From: Siphonodentalium dalli
Lineage: Eukaryota; Mollusca; Scaphopoda; Gadilida; Siphonodentaliidae
Assembly: GCA_032622095.1 (NCBI GenBank)
Contig: CP136063.1
Coordinates: 83,061,980 to 83,125,979 of the forward strand
Reading direction: 5' to 3'
DNA: 64,000 nucleotides
The notes below the pieces were generated by a model, which was not told the DNA's origin, searched no databases, and saw only the letters and a program-made list of their open reading frames with translations. Below, in pieces: positions 12,121 to 22,863 of the stretch. The first letter of the stretch is position 1; each line of letters starts with the position of its first letter. The translations under genes were made by a program, and so were the position numbers.

Positions 12121-13182
12121 TAGTGATGGGCGGTTAACCGAGAAAACAACTCGGTTTCGGTTTTTGACAATAAACCGAAAACCGACCGACGCGATTCTGC
12201 TCAAACCGATATTACGTTTTTTTTTATATGTTTATTTTTCACTTAAATCGACTTATTATACCTCCCCAGGTACTTATTAGTTGATATTGTTATTAAATTA
12301 TCGTCCTCTCTGATCAATATTATATCGGAATGTATCCATTTCGTCTCAGATATGTGTTGTTATAATATCGTAGGCGACTGTTTTTGTTCTTTTTCAAAAC
12401 ATGGCCGAACAAAATAACGAACAGGGTTCAACAAAAAGCCCTGTTTGGAGTTATTTTACGCGTCTAACTGGAGACGACTCCAAAAAATGTCGCTGCTTAA
12501 TGTCATAAAAACGTCGTATCAGAGCATGCAAATACCAGCAACCTGGCCCGACAGTCGAAAACTAAACCACGTAAATGGTATGAACACTTTGAGCGTCTGG
12601 ACATTCCGATGTGACGTAATCTGGGCAAACCATGTGCAGCTTGTAAACTATGTCGCAACATCAATCACAGACATCAAAGCAATCACACCGCAGTCATTGA
12701 ATGTGGGTCAATCATGCACGTGTCAAGAATTGTTACACAGTCAGGTCAAGGACGCCCACTATTTGTGAATTTGCTGTTTGCGGTTGAATTCTCAGATACT
12801 ATAATGCATATAATATGATAAATATGTTTTAAACATGTCAGAAAGGGACATGTCAGAAAGGGATGAACATTGAACAGTGAAGATGGGGGTGTTTATTTTA
12901 TTAAATACCAAATTGTATCATCTTTATGATCTTATCGCATTGGATTCATTTTGCGTTGGCATTTTGTCCCGTTGTTTACCGGTGATCGCAGTTCCTTCCT
13001 CAAATATTCAACGTTATTGGGACATTATTGACTCTAATTACGGTTACTTTGAAAGTATATACTCAAATTGTATGTATTTCAGTATAATTTCACTAAAAAA
13101 CTGAAAACCGAACCGAAACCGAGGTTTTTTTCTCCCAAAAAAAACGAAACCGAAAGTAAAAAATAAAAACCGCCCATCTCTA
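12121..13182 (+). mobile_element. hAT transposon, degenerate, with BED-finger relic
   Basis: TIRs TAGTGATGGGCGGTT and (complement of the right end) TAGAGATGGGCGGTT differ at one base. The flanking 8 bp GTTTTCTG are identical (12113-12120 and 13183-13190). Subterminal CGGTTTCGGTTTTTGAC and its complement extend the inverted repeat. A start codon at 12401 opens a ~35-codon frame with SPVWSYFTRL followed by KKCRC, resembling the aromatic and first Cys pair of a BED zinc finger of hAT/ZBED proteins. A second frame near 12570-12660 has WYEHFERLD and CAACKLC, again BED-like, but stops separate them. The element is too short for a full hAT transposase (usually about 600 residues), so it is a deleted, inactive copy. 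Confidence 0.85.
12401..12700 (+). pseudogene. BED zinc-finger / hAT transposase N-terminal relic
   Basis: Two short degenerate segments in different frames look like BED fingers. The first has VWSYF and then CRC; the second has WYEHF and then CAACKLC. Stops and frame changes lie between them, and no catalytic DDE/RW region or hAT dimerisation domain follows. If functional, it would have been the DNA-binding end of the element's own transposase. The family assignment is inferred from the TIR and TSD plus these motifs. Confidence 0.45.
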
Positions 13183-13351
13183 GTTTTCTGTAGTTTTCTG
13201 TAGGTCTTGCTATCACTGATTCTCACCTTAATTTTTGTTCAATCGAATCCCAAAATGATGATTCAAATTTAGTTCAATGTGTTGCCCATTAGTAGTTAAT
13301 AATACCTGTTGTAGTGATTAGCACAGTTTGTATAACTCTTCTGGTAACATA

Positions 13352-13554
13352 CAGTAATGACCTAAGTAATCGACTCCTTAACCACAGCAGAATTATGGGT
13401 AACTTTTCAGGATTTAGTCGGAAATATGGCTTGTTGCCATTCATCTGGGGAGAGCTTTCCGATGAATGGCAACAAGCCATATTTCCGACTAAATCCTGAA
13501 AAGTTACCCATAATTCTGCTGTGGTTAAGGAGTCGATTACTTAGGGCATTACTG
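13352..13554. mobile_element. family A MITE, copy A3
   Basis: A near-perfect hairpin of 203 bp flanked by TA. The left end is CAGTAATGACCTAAGTAATC and the right end GATTACTTAGGGCATTACTG. Both arms contain the conserved CAGCAGAATTATGGGTAACT and GGATTTAGTCGGAAATATGG. It is inserted into L1. Translations across it recur throughout the window and are not genes. Confidence 0.95.
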
Positions 13555-14059
13555 TATGTTTTACCTAGCACAAACCAGGTGAACGAAACATGTTGCGCAC
13601 AATTTTGAAATTTGCAGCCCTGCTCATCTGGTCGTCATATGGATCTTTTGGGTGACCATTAGATGGGAGCCATAAAATTTGTCCGTATTTCATTGAAAAA
13701 TGTGGCTGCCAACGACCATCTTGGATTTTACTCTATGATTGACTAAATCCTTCGGTGCACCCAAGAGGCCAACTCTCTCATCCGATCATCACCGAACTTC
13801 ATATGGCTCTCTGGGGCGACCTCTAGATGGGAGCCATCTCGAATTTTACTCTTTCTATTAGTATTACTGCATCCTTTGGCACTCCCTACTGCCAAACCTT
13901 TTCATCCGATTAATCCCAAACTGCATGGTTATGCAATTTCAGGGTAACCTCTAGTTACTTAAGCATATAAACTGTCCGAGTTCCCTATCGCTCTATCGAC
14001 TGTAATATATGGCATGATTAAATTTTCAAGTTGAACTACAGTGTCATTGACACTTTCCT

Positions 14060-14520
14060 AATAGATATTATCGTCAGAATGCATAGATATACATACATGT
14101 AGTTTATATTGATTGATACACTTATATGCTATTATGCATATCATATTAATATGACGCATGATACTACAATTTAATAAATGATATTAAATTAAAAATGTGA
14201 TCAGGCCGTGTGGTCTAGCATCGCACTAAAACAAATCAATGTGTTTGAGTGTTTTTTTTGTCAATGTAATTGGGAACATACTGGGAGATCATAGCGAAGA
14301 CTTCATAAATATCCTCAAAAGAAAAAGGTGTTTCATCTGCCTCTCAACAAGTGTTATCACAAAAGCAATAAAATTCCCATTGATATGAGAGCATACCCAG
14401 TCCAATTACATAAAGACCCAGTAAAGCTATCCTAATCTCCGAATTATCTGGCATAAATGCTCAGTCCTGGCAATTGCTCTGTTTTCTCTTATTTTCTCTC
14501 TGCTGCAATCGTTACCTGGG
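14060..14520. other. no feature recognised
   Basis: AT-rich sequence with no supported gene or repeat family. Confidence 0.35.
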
Positions 14521-14548
14521 AATGTTAGTGTAATGAGGGGGGAGTAAA

Positions 14549-14790
14549 TTATGGAACTCCGAGCAGCTCATAATATTTTATTGTTTTCTTGTAGAATTTA
14601 ATGACTGGGATGATAACCAGGGCTCTATGTTTACCAGACGGAAATGACAGTTGCTCTTGTTTTATTCCAAAAATACCTGAGCTCTTGATGCTAAAGGCAG
14701 AAGCAAACATAGCACATATACAGAATAAGACAGCATAATTGAAGTTTCCGTCAACAGACTCACCAACTAATTGAGACATAATTTTGGTGA
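14549..14790. other. possible orphan exon (strand uncertain)
   Basis: On the plus strand a pyrimidine-rich acceptor (TTTATTGTTTTCTTGTAG, ending about 14593) precedes ~190 bases that end at a donor-like GTGAGT (14787), but the only plus-strand frame reaching far ends in an internal TAA. On the minus strand a 76-codon frame (14549-14779) starts with MSQLVGESVD and has a hydrophobic stretch AVLFCICAMFASAF, with a possible donor (AG then GTATTT) about 105 bases in. Neither reading gives a recognisable protein. It could be a non-coding RNA exon or chance. Confidence 0.25.
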
Positions 14791-14927
14791 GTACCTTAAC
14801 TTTAGTATTTCTTTATATATCAAGTATTACTCCTTCCCAGAAGATTGCATGGTTCAATTGCCCTTTCACCTGTTTGAAGCACAATTTAAAGGGGACTGTT
14901 CATAAGTGGCCAAATTCAGTTTAAAGT

Positions 14928-14952
14928 ATTATTATTATTATTATTATTATTA
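14928..14952 (+). repeat. (ATT)n microsatellite
   Basis: About eight ATT units. Confidence 0.9.
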
Positions 14953-15048
14953 TAAAATACATTTCAAACGCATTCCACAGTCAATTAGTTCCAATGCGTG
15001 TACAAAATAGAAACATCCTGCACAAAACACAAAATATCACTTTGTCCT

Positions 15049-15509
15049 TGCAGCCTGCTAGGTGCTAAGCCGTAACAAAATTGTAGTATGTACAAAATAG
15101 AAAAATCCTACAGAAAAACATATATAATACAACAGTTAAAGTCTATGATTATCAACACACCACATAAAACTGGCTATACATCAAAACATAATTTGAAGAG
15201 ATGAGTCTTCTACGACCTTATTGAGGATGCATTGTGTGTTCAGTGTAATCAACCTGCAGGATCCGCGACGAGTTTTCGGTTGTTTCGCAGAGTCAACTAT
15301 AATACAATCAAATTGTTACCATCGATATATCAAATTGTGTTAGCCTGGGTTGTATCTGACTGGAAATTAATTATTACATCTATGTTCTTAAATTCCTCAA
15401 GAACTTTGCTGACATCGAACTCTTTGCATTAAAATGGAGAATAAATCTTTGGATGACCACATGTAGTTACCTTACAAGCTTATGTCTTAGCGCCTAGCAG
15501 GCTGCAAGT
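15049..15509. mobile_element. TIR element of ~460 bp, unclassified
   Basis: The left end CTTGCAGCCTGCTAGGTGCT is the complement of the right end GCGCCTAGCAGGCTGCAAG with a few differences. No target duplication is obvious and there is no coding frame beyond 66 codons. It is a single copy in the window. Confidence 0.55.
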
Positions 15510-16185
15510 TTAATTTAATGACCACAGGTGCTAAATGGCCCCAATCCCAGATGAGGTTCCAGAAAGATAGTTGAGGGATCCATCTGTCTGTCCGAGTGTC
15601 CGAACAAATCACTTTATAACTCAGGGCCGCGGGGGTGACTTCCTAGATTTCGTTCCCCTTTGGTATGGTGATAGACCAGCTTGGGGAATAGGATAGCCAC
15701 AACATGCAAGCCTGGAAATAACTGAGTATTAACTCTTTATCACAATCCTTCCAGGAGACAGGAGCGATTGTTCTCGCACCCGTATGCAATCGCAATTTTA
15801 AATTCGAGGGTGCTAAAATTTGCACTCTCTTGTCAATATGTTCATGGTCACTGTCATCATTGATTCTATATTGAACTATTTGAAGGTATATTTAGAACCT
15901 TTCCCATCCCAGTTAAATTATGGGCATGTGAAAGTGTAACTGGACATAGGTCTATCCCACAATGACATTTTGTTTGAGAAAAACCCAACTTACGATTATA
16001 TTACGGGTGCAATTACACCCGTCTTCTGAATTGCAAGAGCAAATAAGTGCTCTCGCTGTGTTTTCCTCGTGGGAAGGACTGCTATCACAAACGTCTTTTG
16101 TGAAGTGTTATAATCATATATAAACTCTTTAAATGTTTTTAAACTTGGCCATGTAGTTTAATTAATATAACTCATTGTAATTGAA

Positions 16186-16304
16186 CAATCCTCGAAATTG
16201 GCCTTGGCAATAAGCAATTCCATTCAAAATGCCGTGGCAACTAATCTAATATTCCACAGCATATTAATTTTGCAGTAGGACATTTTTCCTAATTTCGAGG
16301 GCTG
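16186..16304. mobile_element. family K MITE, copy K1 (119 bp)
   Basis: Ends CAATCCTCGAAATTGGCC and AATTTCGAGGGCTG, with a perfect 6 bp flank duplication ATTGAA (16180-16185 and 16305-16310). An internal inverted pair is CTTGGCAATAAGC / CCACAGCATATT. Confidence 0.8.
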
Positions 16305-16309
16305 ATTGA

Positions 16310-17700
16310 AGTTAAACTTGGAACATGAATTGTTTTGTCTATACATATAGAATTATTTAACGCTTAAAAAAATTAAATGACCTTGATCTTGTTTGAAAAA
16401 ACAAGTCCAAAAAAACGACATAATGTGTATGATATGACTTCAATTTTCCCATGTGACTATGTCCCTACTTCATCTTACAACTGGATTATTCCAAATAAAG
16501 ACAAAATGGTTTGTGAAAGAATTGATTTTTTTTTTATACATTGTATTTACCAGTCTAGTTAAATAGACAGTGTTTCATTTCAATCAACTTACGGTCTAAG
16601 GACTCTCATGGTTCATATTATTTCAAACAGGAGAAATCCAGCCAATGAAATTGTGCAGCGAAAGATTCATAGCTTGTCCAATCAATAGCTTCCTGCAAAT
16701 TCAATTAATATTCACTATCATGCAAGCCACAATCACCGTATTTGACTGCAGTCTCGTGAAGTTATCGAATAAACTGCATGTTAGTGTCGTTTATCTTAAC
16801 TGATCAAACGTTGTATGATCAAAATCAAAACTAAAGTACGTTTCATCGTAATTGAGAAATGGTCAGACAAAACAAGTATACATAATAGAATTGTATTTGC
16901 ATTTATATTCAATATTTGTTTATTCTACTTAGTATTTTCTCTTAACCTCAGCTAACCTATGGATATTACATCACGTGTCAAATAAGGATCGTTACAACTT
17001 AGAGTAATCATATAGTAAATTGTCACGCGCGTATTCTAACTAAGGAGATGAGGTATACATGGCCGCGGTACAGCTCAATAATATTTATTTTAGCAGGCTT
17101 ATCACTATATCTTCATTGTATTGTTCTGTATTATATAGCATCTGAATGCCGAAACTTGTATTCTGCAGGCATATTGAAGCAAACCTTGAAATGCACATTT
17201 TATTGCACGAAAATTTGATAGAGGAAGAGTGACTACTCTTGCATGTTTACATGACCTCAGGCGCACGTGTGTTGATCTATGTGTGAATCGCAATTACAAA
17301 CATTGGCTTATTGGAATTCATGAATATTGAGTTTTCACAAAACAGGGATCCCCACTTCATCTCTGAAATCAGTTAGAATGCCAGTGTCATCAGACTCAGT
17401 TGAAAGTAATGAGACAGAGTCTTCATATTTATCAGACTGTGTATTTACCAGCCTGTTGGTGCTTGGGGGGGGGGGTAATTATTAGGGGTGGTTATTATAT
17501 TGCGGAAATAATTGGAAGATATTGGAGAGAGAAAAAATTGAAGTTTAACCTACCTACCAACCTTTTTTTTTCAGTCTATTAGCAGAAACAAAGGTATTTT
17601 TTTTAGGCCTAACAATTTCTCAGATTTGTCATAGCTCTATTATGTTAGAGGATACTAGTTTAATGACATCCGGTCTGAATTTGGTTGAGAATGGTAATTT
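16310..17700. other. AT-rich, no gene recognised
   Basis: No repeat family or gene is supported. Short frames of about 60 codons lack recognisable motifs. A G run lies at about 17464-17474. Confidence 0.35.
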
Positions 17701-18190
17701 TTTGTCAAAAATTATTTAAATTTGGTGCTTTGTGTATTCAAACTAAGGGGCATAACTCAGTGGCTAATACTACCAGTACAAACAAACCAAAGTGTAATCA
17801 GTTGTTTCCTCCAACTATTCCAATCTAAAATTAATTTAAAAAAATGATACATGAGGCCTACACATGACAATAGTTCAGCATAAATTTGAAGCACAGTATC
17901 CCCTTCCAAGTTATCTATTACGGCTGAGTATTGTTAACTTCCAACTGATTACAACAGGGAGAGGGTTGACACCAGATGACAGGGAGTAATTAACCAGCAT
18001 TTGAATATTCCAATCCACTTCCGTTCATTTATTGTGAGACTGTATATATCCGTGGCAATCATTTATTCTGAATCCGCCTGGTTATTTATTGATTGGCCAA
18101 TCACGGGAGGTAAGTCCACACCGCTGGCATTCACAATCACAGTAAATCTTGGTAGTCATCTTGTATCATGGGTACATGCATTACTTTTTA

Positions 18191-18719
18191 TATGCCCTTT
18201 TGTAAAAAATGAAACATATTATGTTATTGGTTCTTCCATCCAAATGTCCGTCCATCTGTCAGTAAGCTTTCCGGATGATAACTTTAGTAAATCTGAACTG
18301 AATGGAATGTAATTTGGTATGTGAGTTTACTAGCCCAAAATACAAGTCAAGTTCGAATTTGGGTTCTGCCCGCCAATTTTTTCCAGAGTTCTGGTCCTTG
18401 TTGACTTAGAATTTGCCAATTTTTGTTGGTTTCCAGATGATAACTTTAGTTTTAGTTGTCTTCCTGGATTCAAATTTGGTATATGGATTATTCATATGGA
18501 ACTACAGGTCAAGTTCAAATTTGGGTTCAGTCCGTCTATTTTAACTGGAGTATTGGTCCTTGTTGACTTATAATTTGACGATTATTTTAGTTTTCGGGTG
18601 ATAGCTAGCTTTAATTATAGTTATCTATTTCTTTTCAAATTTGGCATATGGATTACTCATTATGACCCGTTGTTGAAACTACCACGGGTGTATTTTGCCA
18701 CACCCTACCGATGCTCTTG
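18191..18719 (+). mobile_element. family G element G4 (529 bp) with TTA duplication
   Basis: It begins TATGCCC after TTA (18188-18190) and ends GATGCTCTTG before TTA (18720-18722). The second copy of the host segment, at about 20255-20280, reads TTACTTTTTATCGATAAATA without it, so the insertion and its TTA duplication are seen directly. The interior contains CCGTCCATCTGTC and two ~120-180 bp units around GATGATAACTTTAGT. The 3' part has CGGGTGTATTTTGCCACACC. Confidence 0.75.
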
Positions 18720-19755
18720 TTATCATTAAATATTTATTTGGTGAAGGAGTTACTAGTTTTATAAAGTTTGCTGTTTTCTTTCTCGAGTTATCCTTCTTTG
18801 TATATCTGGGAATAATGGATTATTGACAATCGTTCCTGAAATTGAGGTTGATAATGGGAAATATTGGTTAAAATCTGGTATTTTGTGAATTGAAACAAAG
18901 GGGCCTAACTTAGTGACTAATAGTACGAACAAACCAACGTATATTAGTTGTTTCCTCCGACCATTCCGATCTTAAATAATTAAAAAATAATACATGGGGT
19001 CTCTATAAAGGACAATGGTTTAGCATTTAATTTGTTGCTTTGTGTAGTCAAATCAAGGGGCATAACTCAGTGGCTATAGTGCAAACAAACCAAAGTGTAA
19101 ACAGTTTTTTCCTCCCAACTATCCCAATCTAAAGTAAAAAAATGAGTAATGAGGTCTATACAATCGACAATAGCTCAGCATAGATTTGAGGAACATTATT
19201 TATTTGGTGAAGGAGTTATTAGTTTTATAAAGTTTGCTTTTTCCTTTCTACAGTTATCCTTATTTTTATATCTGGGAATAATGGATTTCTGATAATCAGT
19301 CTGTCATGGTGTGCTTTGAGGTTGAAAACGGCCAAATATTAGGAAAACATTGGTTAAAATCTGGTGTTTTGTGAATTGAAACCAAGGGGCATAACTCAGT
19401 GACTAATAGTATGAACAAACCAACGTATATTAGTTGTTTCCTCCAACCATTCCGATCTTAAATAATTAAAAAATAATACATGGGTCTCTAATAATAAAGG
19501 ACAATGGTGTAGCATTTAATTTGGTGCTTTGTGTTGTCAAATCAAGGGGCATAACTCGGTGACTAATAATAGTACAATCAAACCAAAGTCTTAAACAGTT
19601 TTTCCTCCAACTATTCTAATCTAAAATAAAAAAATGAGTGATGAGGTTTATACAATCGACAATATAGTTCAGCATAGATTTGAAGAACATTATTTATTTG
19701 GTGAAGGAGTTATTAGTTTCTATGGAGCCCCGGAGGTGACATCTGATTTTTTTTT

Positions 19756-19884
19756 ATAAAGTCGTGGCCACGAGAATATGAAGTCGTGGCCACGAGAATT
19801 AAGTTGTGCCACTGTTGTGGCCACGACTTCATAGTCTCGTGGCCACGACTTCATATTCTCATGGCCACCACTTCATATTCTCAA
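19756..19884. repeat. palindromic minisatellite GTCGTGGCCACGAGAATATG
   Basis: About six units containing TGGCCACGA, two in one orientation (from 19760) and three to four in the other (to 19883), each unit itself partly palindromic. It lies inside the tandem-unit cluster and is GC-richer than its surroundings. Confidence 0.8.
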
Positions 19885-20748
19885 GGCTCGATCCATAAGT
19901 TTGGAATCTGAAATAACTAAAAAACGATACATGGGGCCTCTATAAAGGACAATAGCTCAGCATATTCCCTTCCAAGTTATCTAATGTATCTATAATGGCC
20001 GAATATTGTTAACTGCCACCTGAGTACAGCAGGGAGAGGGTTCACACCTGATGACAGGGAGTAATTAACCAGCATTTGAATATTCCAATCCACTTCCGCT
20101 CATTTATTCTAAGACTTTGTATATCCATGGCTATCATTTATTCCGAATCTGTCCAGTTATTGATTGGCCTATCACAGGAGGTAAGTCCGACCCCTGGCCA
20201 TTAGCACGGCCGTCACAATCACAGCGAATCTCGGCAGTCATCTTTTACCATGGGTATTACTTTTTATCGATAAATATTTATTTGGTGGAGTAGTTATTGC
20301 TCCTGTTGTTTGTCACATATTGTCTGTCTGTGGTAATTTTCTTCGTGATCTTTGATGATGTTGGTGATTAATGTTTCGCGATATTACTCCTTTTGTTTGG
20401 CCCGATGCTAAATTTGTTTGCATATCAGCTATAATGCTGGCTTTGATATCTGTACGTGTTCACTGTGTTTGCTGTAAATCAGAAATTGCTCCCGGTATCA
20501 TTCAATATCAGCCGATTAATCTATACAGGAAAGGATTCATTAATATACATTCTCTTTTGATGTTTAAACTTTGTCAATAGGTTTGCCTCCCAAGTTCCAG
20601 GGACTTGGCTAGAATATTTGATTTCCTGAATCACACCAAATTCTCAACTTGGGTAAATTTCATCCCATTCCAATTGGTACCTCAACTTTCCAACAGTTGG
20701 GAAAATTCCACTTAACAGTCACACCCACCTATGCTTGGATATTTTCTA

Positions 20749-20934
20749 CAATGCCCTAAATAATCGACTCCTTAACCACAGCGAGAATTATGGGTAATTT
20801 TGCAGGATTTAGTCAGAAATATGGCTTGTTGCCATACATCGGAAAGCTCTCAGTGAGAGCTTTCCGATGAATGGCAACAAGCCATATTTCCGACTAAATC
20901 CTGAAAAATTACCCATAATTCTGCTGTGGTTAAG
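20749..20934. mobile_element. family A MITE, copy A4 (ends degraded)
   Basis: A hairpin with ATGCCCTAAATAATCGACTC on the left and CATAATTCTGCTGTGGTTAAG on the right. The first bases and the last ~25 bases of the consensus are missing. Confidence 0.8.
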
Positions 20935-20983
20935 TGTAACTATATAAAGAGATATCTAATACTGAAAGTAGAAACATATCAAA

Positions 20984-21290
20984 TGATTGATTGGGGTTTA
21001 TTGTCGCTTTAGCCACTAAGGCCATATCACGACATTGCCAGTTTTAGTGGTGGAGGAAATCCGCACACTTGCGACTAATCTAACAGTGATTTCAATGGCT
21101 GATAAACTCGTCAACCATGTGCGGCAAACCACCGACCATCGGCGAGTAACTGGCAACTCCACCAGATAACGATTTCGAGTTACAAAGTCCACGATGGAAA
21201 CATGTGGATTTGAACCCTTATCGCCAGCGCTGGAGGGCGAAACGGCTTGGAGTGCATGGTACCCCTAACCGATTGAGCCACCGAGGCCCC
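20984..21290 (-). mobile_element. tRNA-derived SINE with 15 bp target duplication
   Basis: Read on the minus strand, it starts GGGGCCTCGGTGGCTCAATC (A-box-like TGGCTCAATCGGTTAGG) and has the B box GGTTCAAATCC about 70 bases in. This is followed by a ~200 bp tRNA-unrelated body with CCTCCACCACTAAAACTGG and CAATAAACCCC and a short ATCA-type tail. It is flanked by perfect TAGAAACATATCAAA (20969-20983 and 21291-21305). Such SINEs are moved by a LINE in trans. A V-SINE such as the molluscan RUDI is possible but not shown. Confidence 0.85.
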
Positions 21291-21574
21291 TAGAAACATA
21301 TCAAACTCCTAATCTAAAAACAAGATATTTTGGTCTACAAAAAACTTAATTTACACCGTATACTTGTTGGAACTTATACTATGAAAATAAACTTTGTATT
21401 CCGGCCACTCTGTAATTTACAACTATTTTTTCAAAATGTTTGACTGGTATTGTGAGTTGGGGGGTGAGACCCAATTGAAATAATCTGTATTTGTTGAGCT
21501 GCCTGCTTTTGGTTGACTTCATGGTGTAATTAACTCCTCCTACATTTTATGTTTGAAGGAATTCATTATATGTA

Positions 21575-21746
21575 TAAACCATTCCCTTCGCTTCCTGAAA
21601 TTTTGAGAAACACTGCGCCAATGCATTCTCTTATATATGCGAGTTGCTCATAGGGTGCCATATATAAGAGAATACATTGACCTAAAAATATTTACCTTGA
21701 CTTTGTAAGCCAGTGCATTCTCTCGTATATGCGAGGCTCCCTTTTT
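21575..21746. mobile_element. PB-1 MITE, partial
   Basis: Contains CCCTTCGCTTCCTGAAATTT, then the hairpin core CCAATGCATTCTCTTATATA paired with TATATAAGAGAATACATTG, then TTTACCTTGACTTTGTAAGC and a second half core. The right end is missing. Confidence 0.65.
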
Positions 21747-21918
21747 TGCAAATTTTCAAACATTCTGAAACAGTTGTTACGAGTGCTGTTTTAGTTCGTT
21801 AAAAAAATATTGCTTCAACAGACTTGTCGATTTGGAATTCTTGGTCTAATTGTTGTTATTGGAGGGTCAATATGGAGAGCCCCATACAATACCTTCAAAG
21901 TAAGATAAATTTTATGTA

Positions 21919-22130
21919 CAGTAATGCCCTAAGTAATCGACTCCTTAACCACAGCAGAATTATGGGTAAATTTTCAGGATTTAGTCGGAAATATGGCTTG
22001 TTGCCATTCATCGGAAAGCTCTCGGGAGAGCTTTCCGATGAATGGCACCAAGCCATATTTCCGACTAAATCGTGAAAAGTTACCCATAATTCTGCTGTGG
22101 TTAAGGAGTTGATTACTTAGGGCATTACTG
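21919..22130. mobile_element. family A MITE, copy A5
   Basis: A complete 212 bp hairpin with TA on both sides. The loop is near 22021-22028 between GGAAAGCTCTC and GAGAGCTTTCC. The arms match over almost their full length, suggesting fairly recent insertion. Confidence 0.95.
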
Positions 22131-22162
22131 TATTAAGTCTATCATCAACGAGTATAATATAG

Positions 22163-22510
22163 AGTGACTTTGTTCTTATTTTCATTATTAATAACTCTCC
22201 AATAATGAGATTTCACATGCCAAACCATAGATATATAAACATTACTGTTACAGTGGAATTACTGATAAAAGTCCTTAGCCTCATTAAGATACCAAAGTTT
22301 AATAAAAACTTGACGCTAAACATTGGAAAAGGACAAAGCATTGAAAAATATTCTGAAAATGATATTCAGACTAAAATATTTAAGCTTTCTACATGCTTTG
22401 CAATGTATGTTGACAAATCAATGTAACTGTTTTGTTTACATAACAATGATTTCAACTCTAAAATTTTCATTATTGGAAAGCTATCAATAATGAATATAAG
22501 AACAAAGTTG
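22163..22510. mobile_element. family J TIR element, copy J1
   Basis: ACTTTGTTCTTATTTTCATT and AACTCTCCAATAATGA on the left are complementary to sequence at the right (TCATTATTGGAAAGC, then AATGAATATAAGAACAAAGT). The 73-codon frame inside (22205-22426) is not conserved in copy J2 (40102-40440). Confidence 0.7.
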
Positions 22511-22623
22511 ATCTATTTCTCCATGTACTTTTTATTGGTGATGTTTTTAAAGACTTCTAGTTTTTTGGCACATTTAGCCATTTTGGCACATTTAGCCACA
22601 TTTGGCCACTTGTGTTCCTTTAA

Positions 22624-22863
22624 CCCTTTGAGTGCCAGGGGCCGATCTCATCGGCCCTAAACTTACAAAATAAGTCTGTTAAAGAATATAAGAATAAATT
22701 TATTTAAAATTGTAAAAAATTGTAAAAAAAAATATAAAAAAAAGTTAGGCCAATGCATTCTCTTATATATGCGAGGCGACCTATGGTCGACTCGCATATA
22801 TAAGAGAATGCATTGGCACAGGGTGTATGGGTTGATACATAAATCGACCTGGCACTCAAAGGG
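22624..22863. mobile_element. PB-3 MITE (TTAA target), full copy
   Basis: TTAA flanks both ends (22620-22623, 22864-22867). TIRs are CCCTTTGAGTGCCAGG and CCTGGCACTCAAAGGG. It encloses a complete hairpin core, GCCAATGCATTCTCTTATAT paired with ATATAAGAGAATGCATTGGC (22750-22817). Non-coding. Confidence 0.85.

Larger units (their letters stand above)
12033..13623. mobile_element. family L MITE, copy L1, split by a hAT element and A3
   Basis: Ends are CAGGCCTGCAAATTTGAGG and GAAATTTGCAGCCCTG. The flanking 6 bp are CTTATC (12027-12032) and CTCATC (13624-13629), one difference. Removing the nested hAT element with one TSD copy (1070 bp) and A3 with one TA (205 bp) leaves 316 bp. The uninterrupted relative at 53751-54065 is 315 bp. 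The short TIR and 6 bp duplication suggest a hAT-like DNA element, but no transposase is present. Confidence 0.8.
11935..14056 (+). mobile_element. family H element carrying nested L1, hAT and A3
   Basis: The outer sequence matches the unit of the long H copy at 28690-29688: GCCGGCAGCCATCT, then TTGGCACAC, then ACAGAACACATCCCTTATC. After the L1 insertion it resumes CTCATCTGGTCGTCATATGG and GATCTTTTGGGTGACC. It ends TTGAACTACAGTGTCATTGA with the GTGTCATTGACAC hairpin. The left boundary is approximate. Confidence 0.55.
17718..20290 (+). repeat. cluster of ~170 bp tandem units within a local duplication
   Basis: Five copies of a unit beginning like TTTGGTGCTTTGTGTATTC and continuing GGGGCATAACTCAGTG and TTTCCTCCAACTATTC start near 17723, 18872, 19030, 19359 and 19517. 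They are separated by copies of TTATTTGGTGAAGGAGTTA (about 18732, 19199, 19690, with a variant near 20277). The flank 17870-18190 is repeated at 19940-20270, both holding GAGTAATTAACCAGCATTTG and TATTCCAATCCACTTCCG. The arrangement indicates repeated unequal exchange. No coding frame is conserved between copies. Confidence 0.7.

Noticed and set aside
21000-21290. Functional tRNA gene on the minus strand
   Set aside because: A and B boxes are present, but the acceptor stem does not close and a ~200 bp unrelated body and tail with target duplication follow, so it is a SINE.
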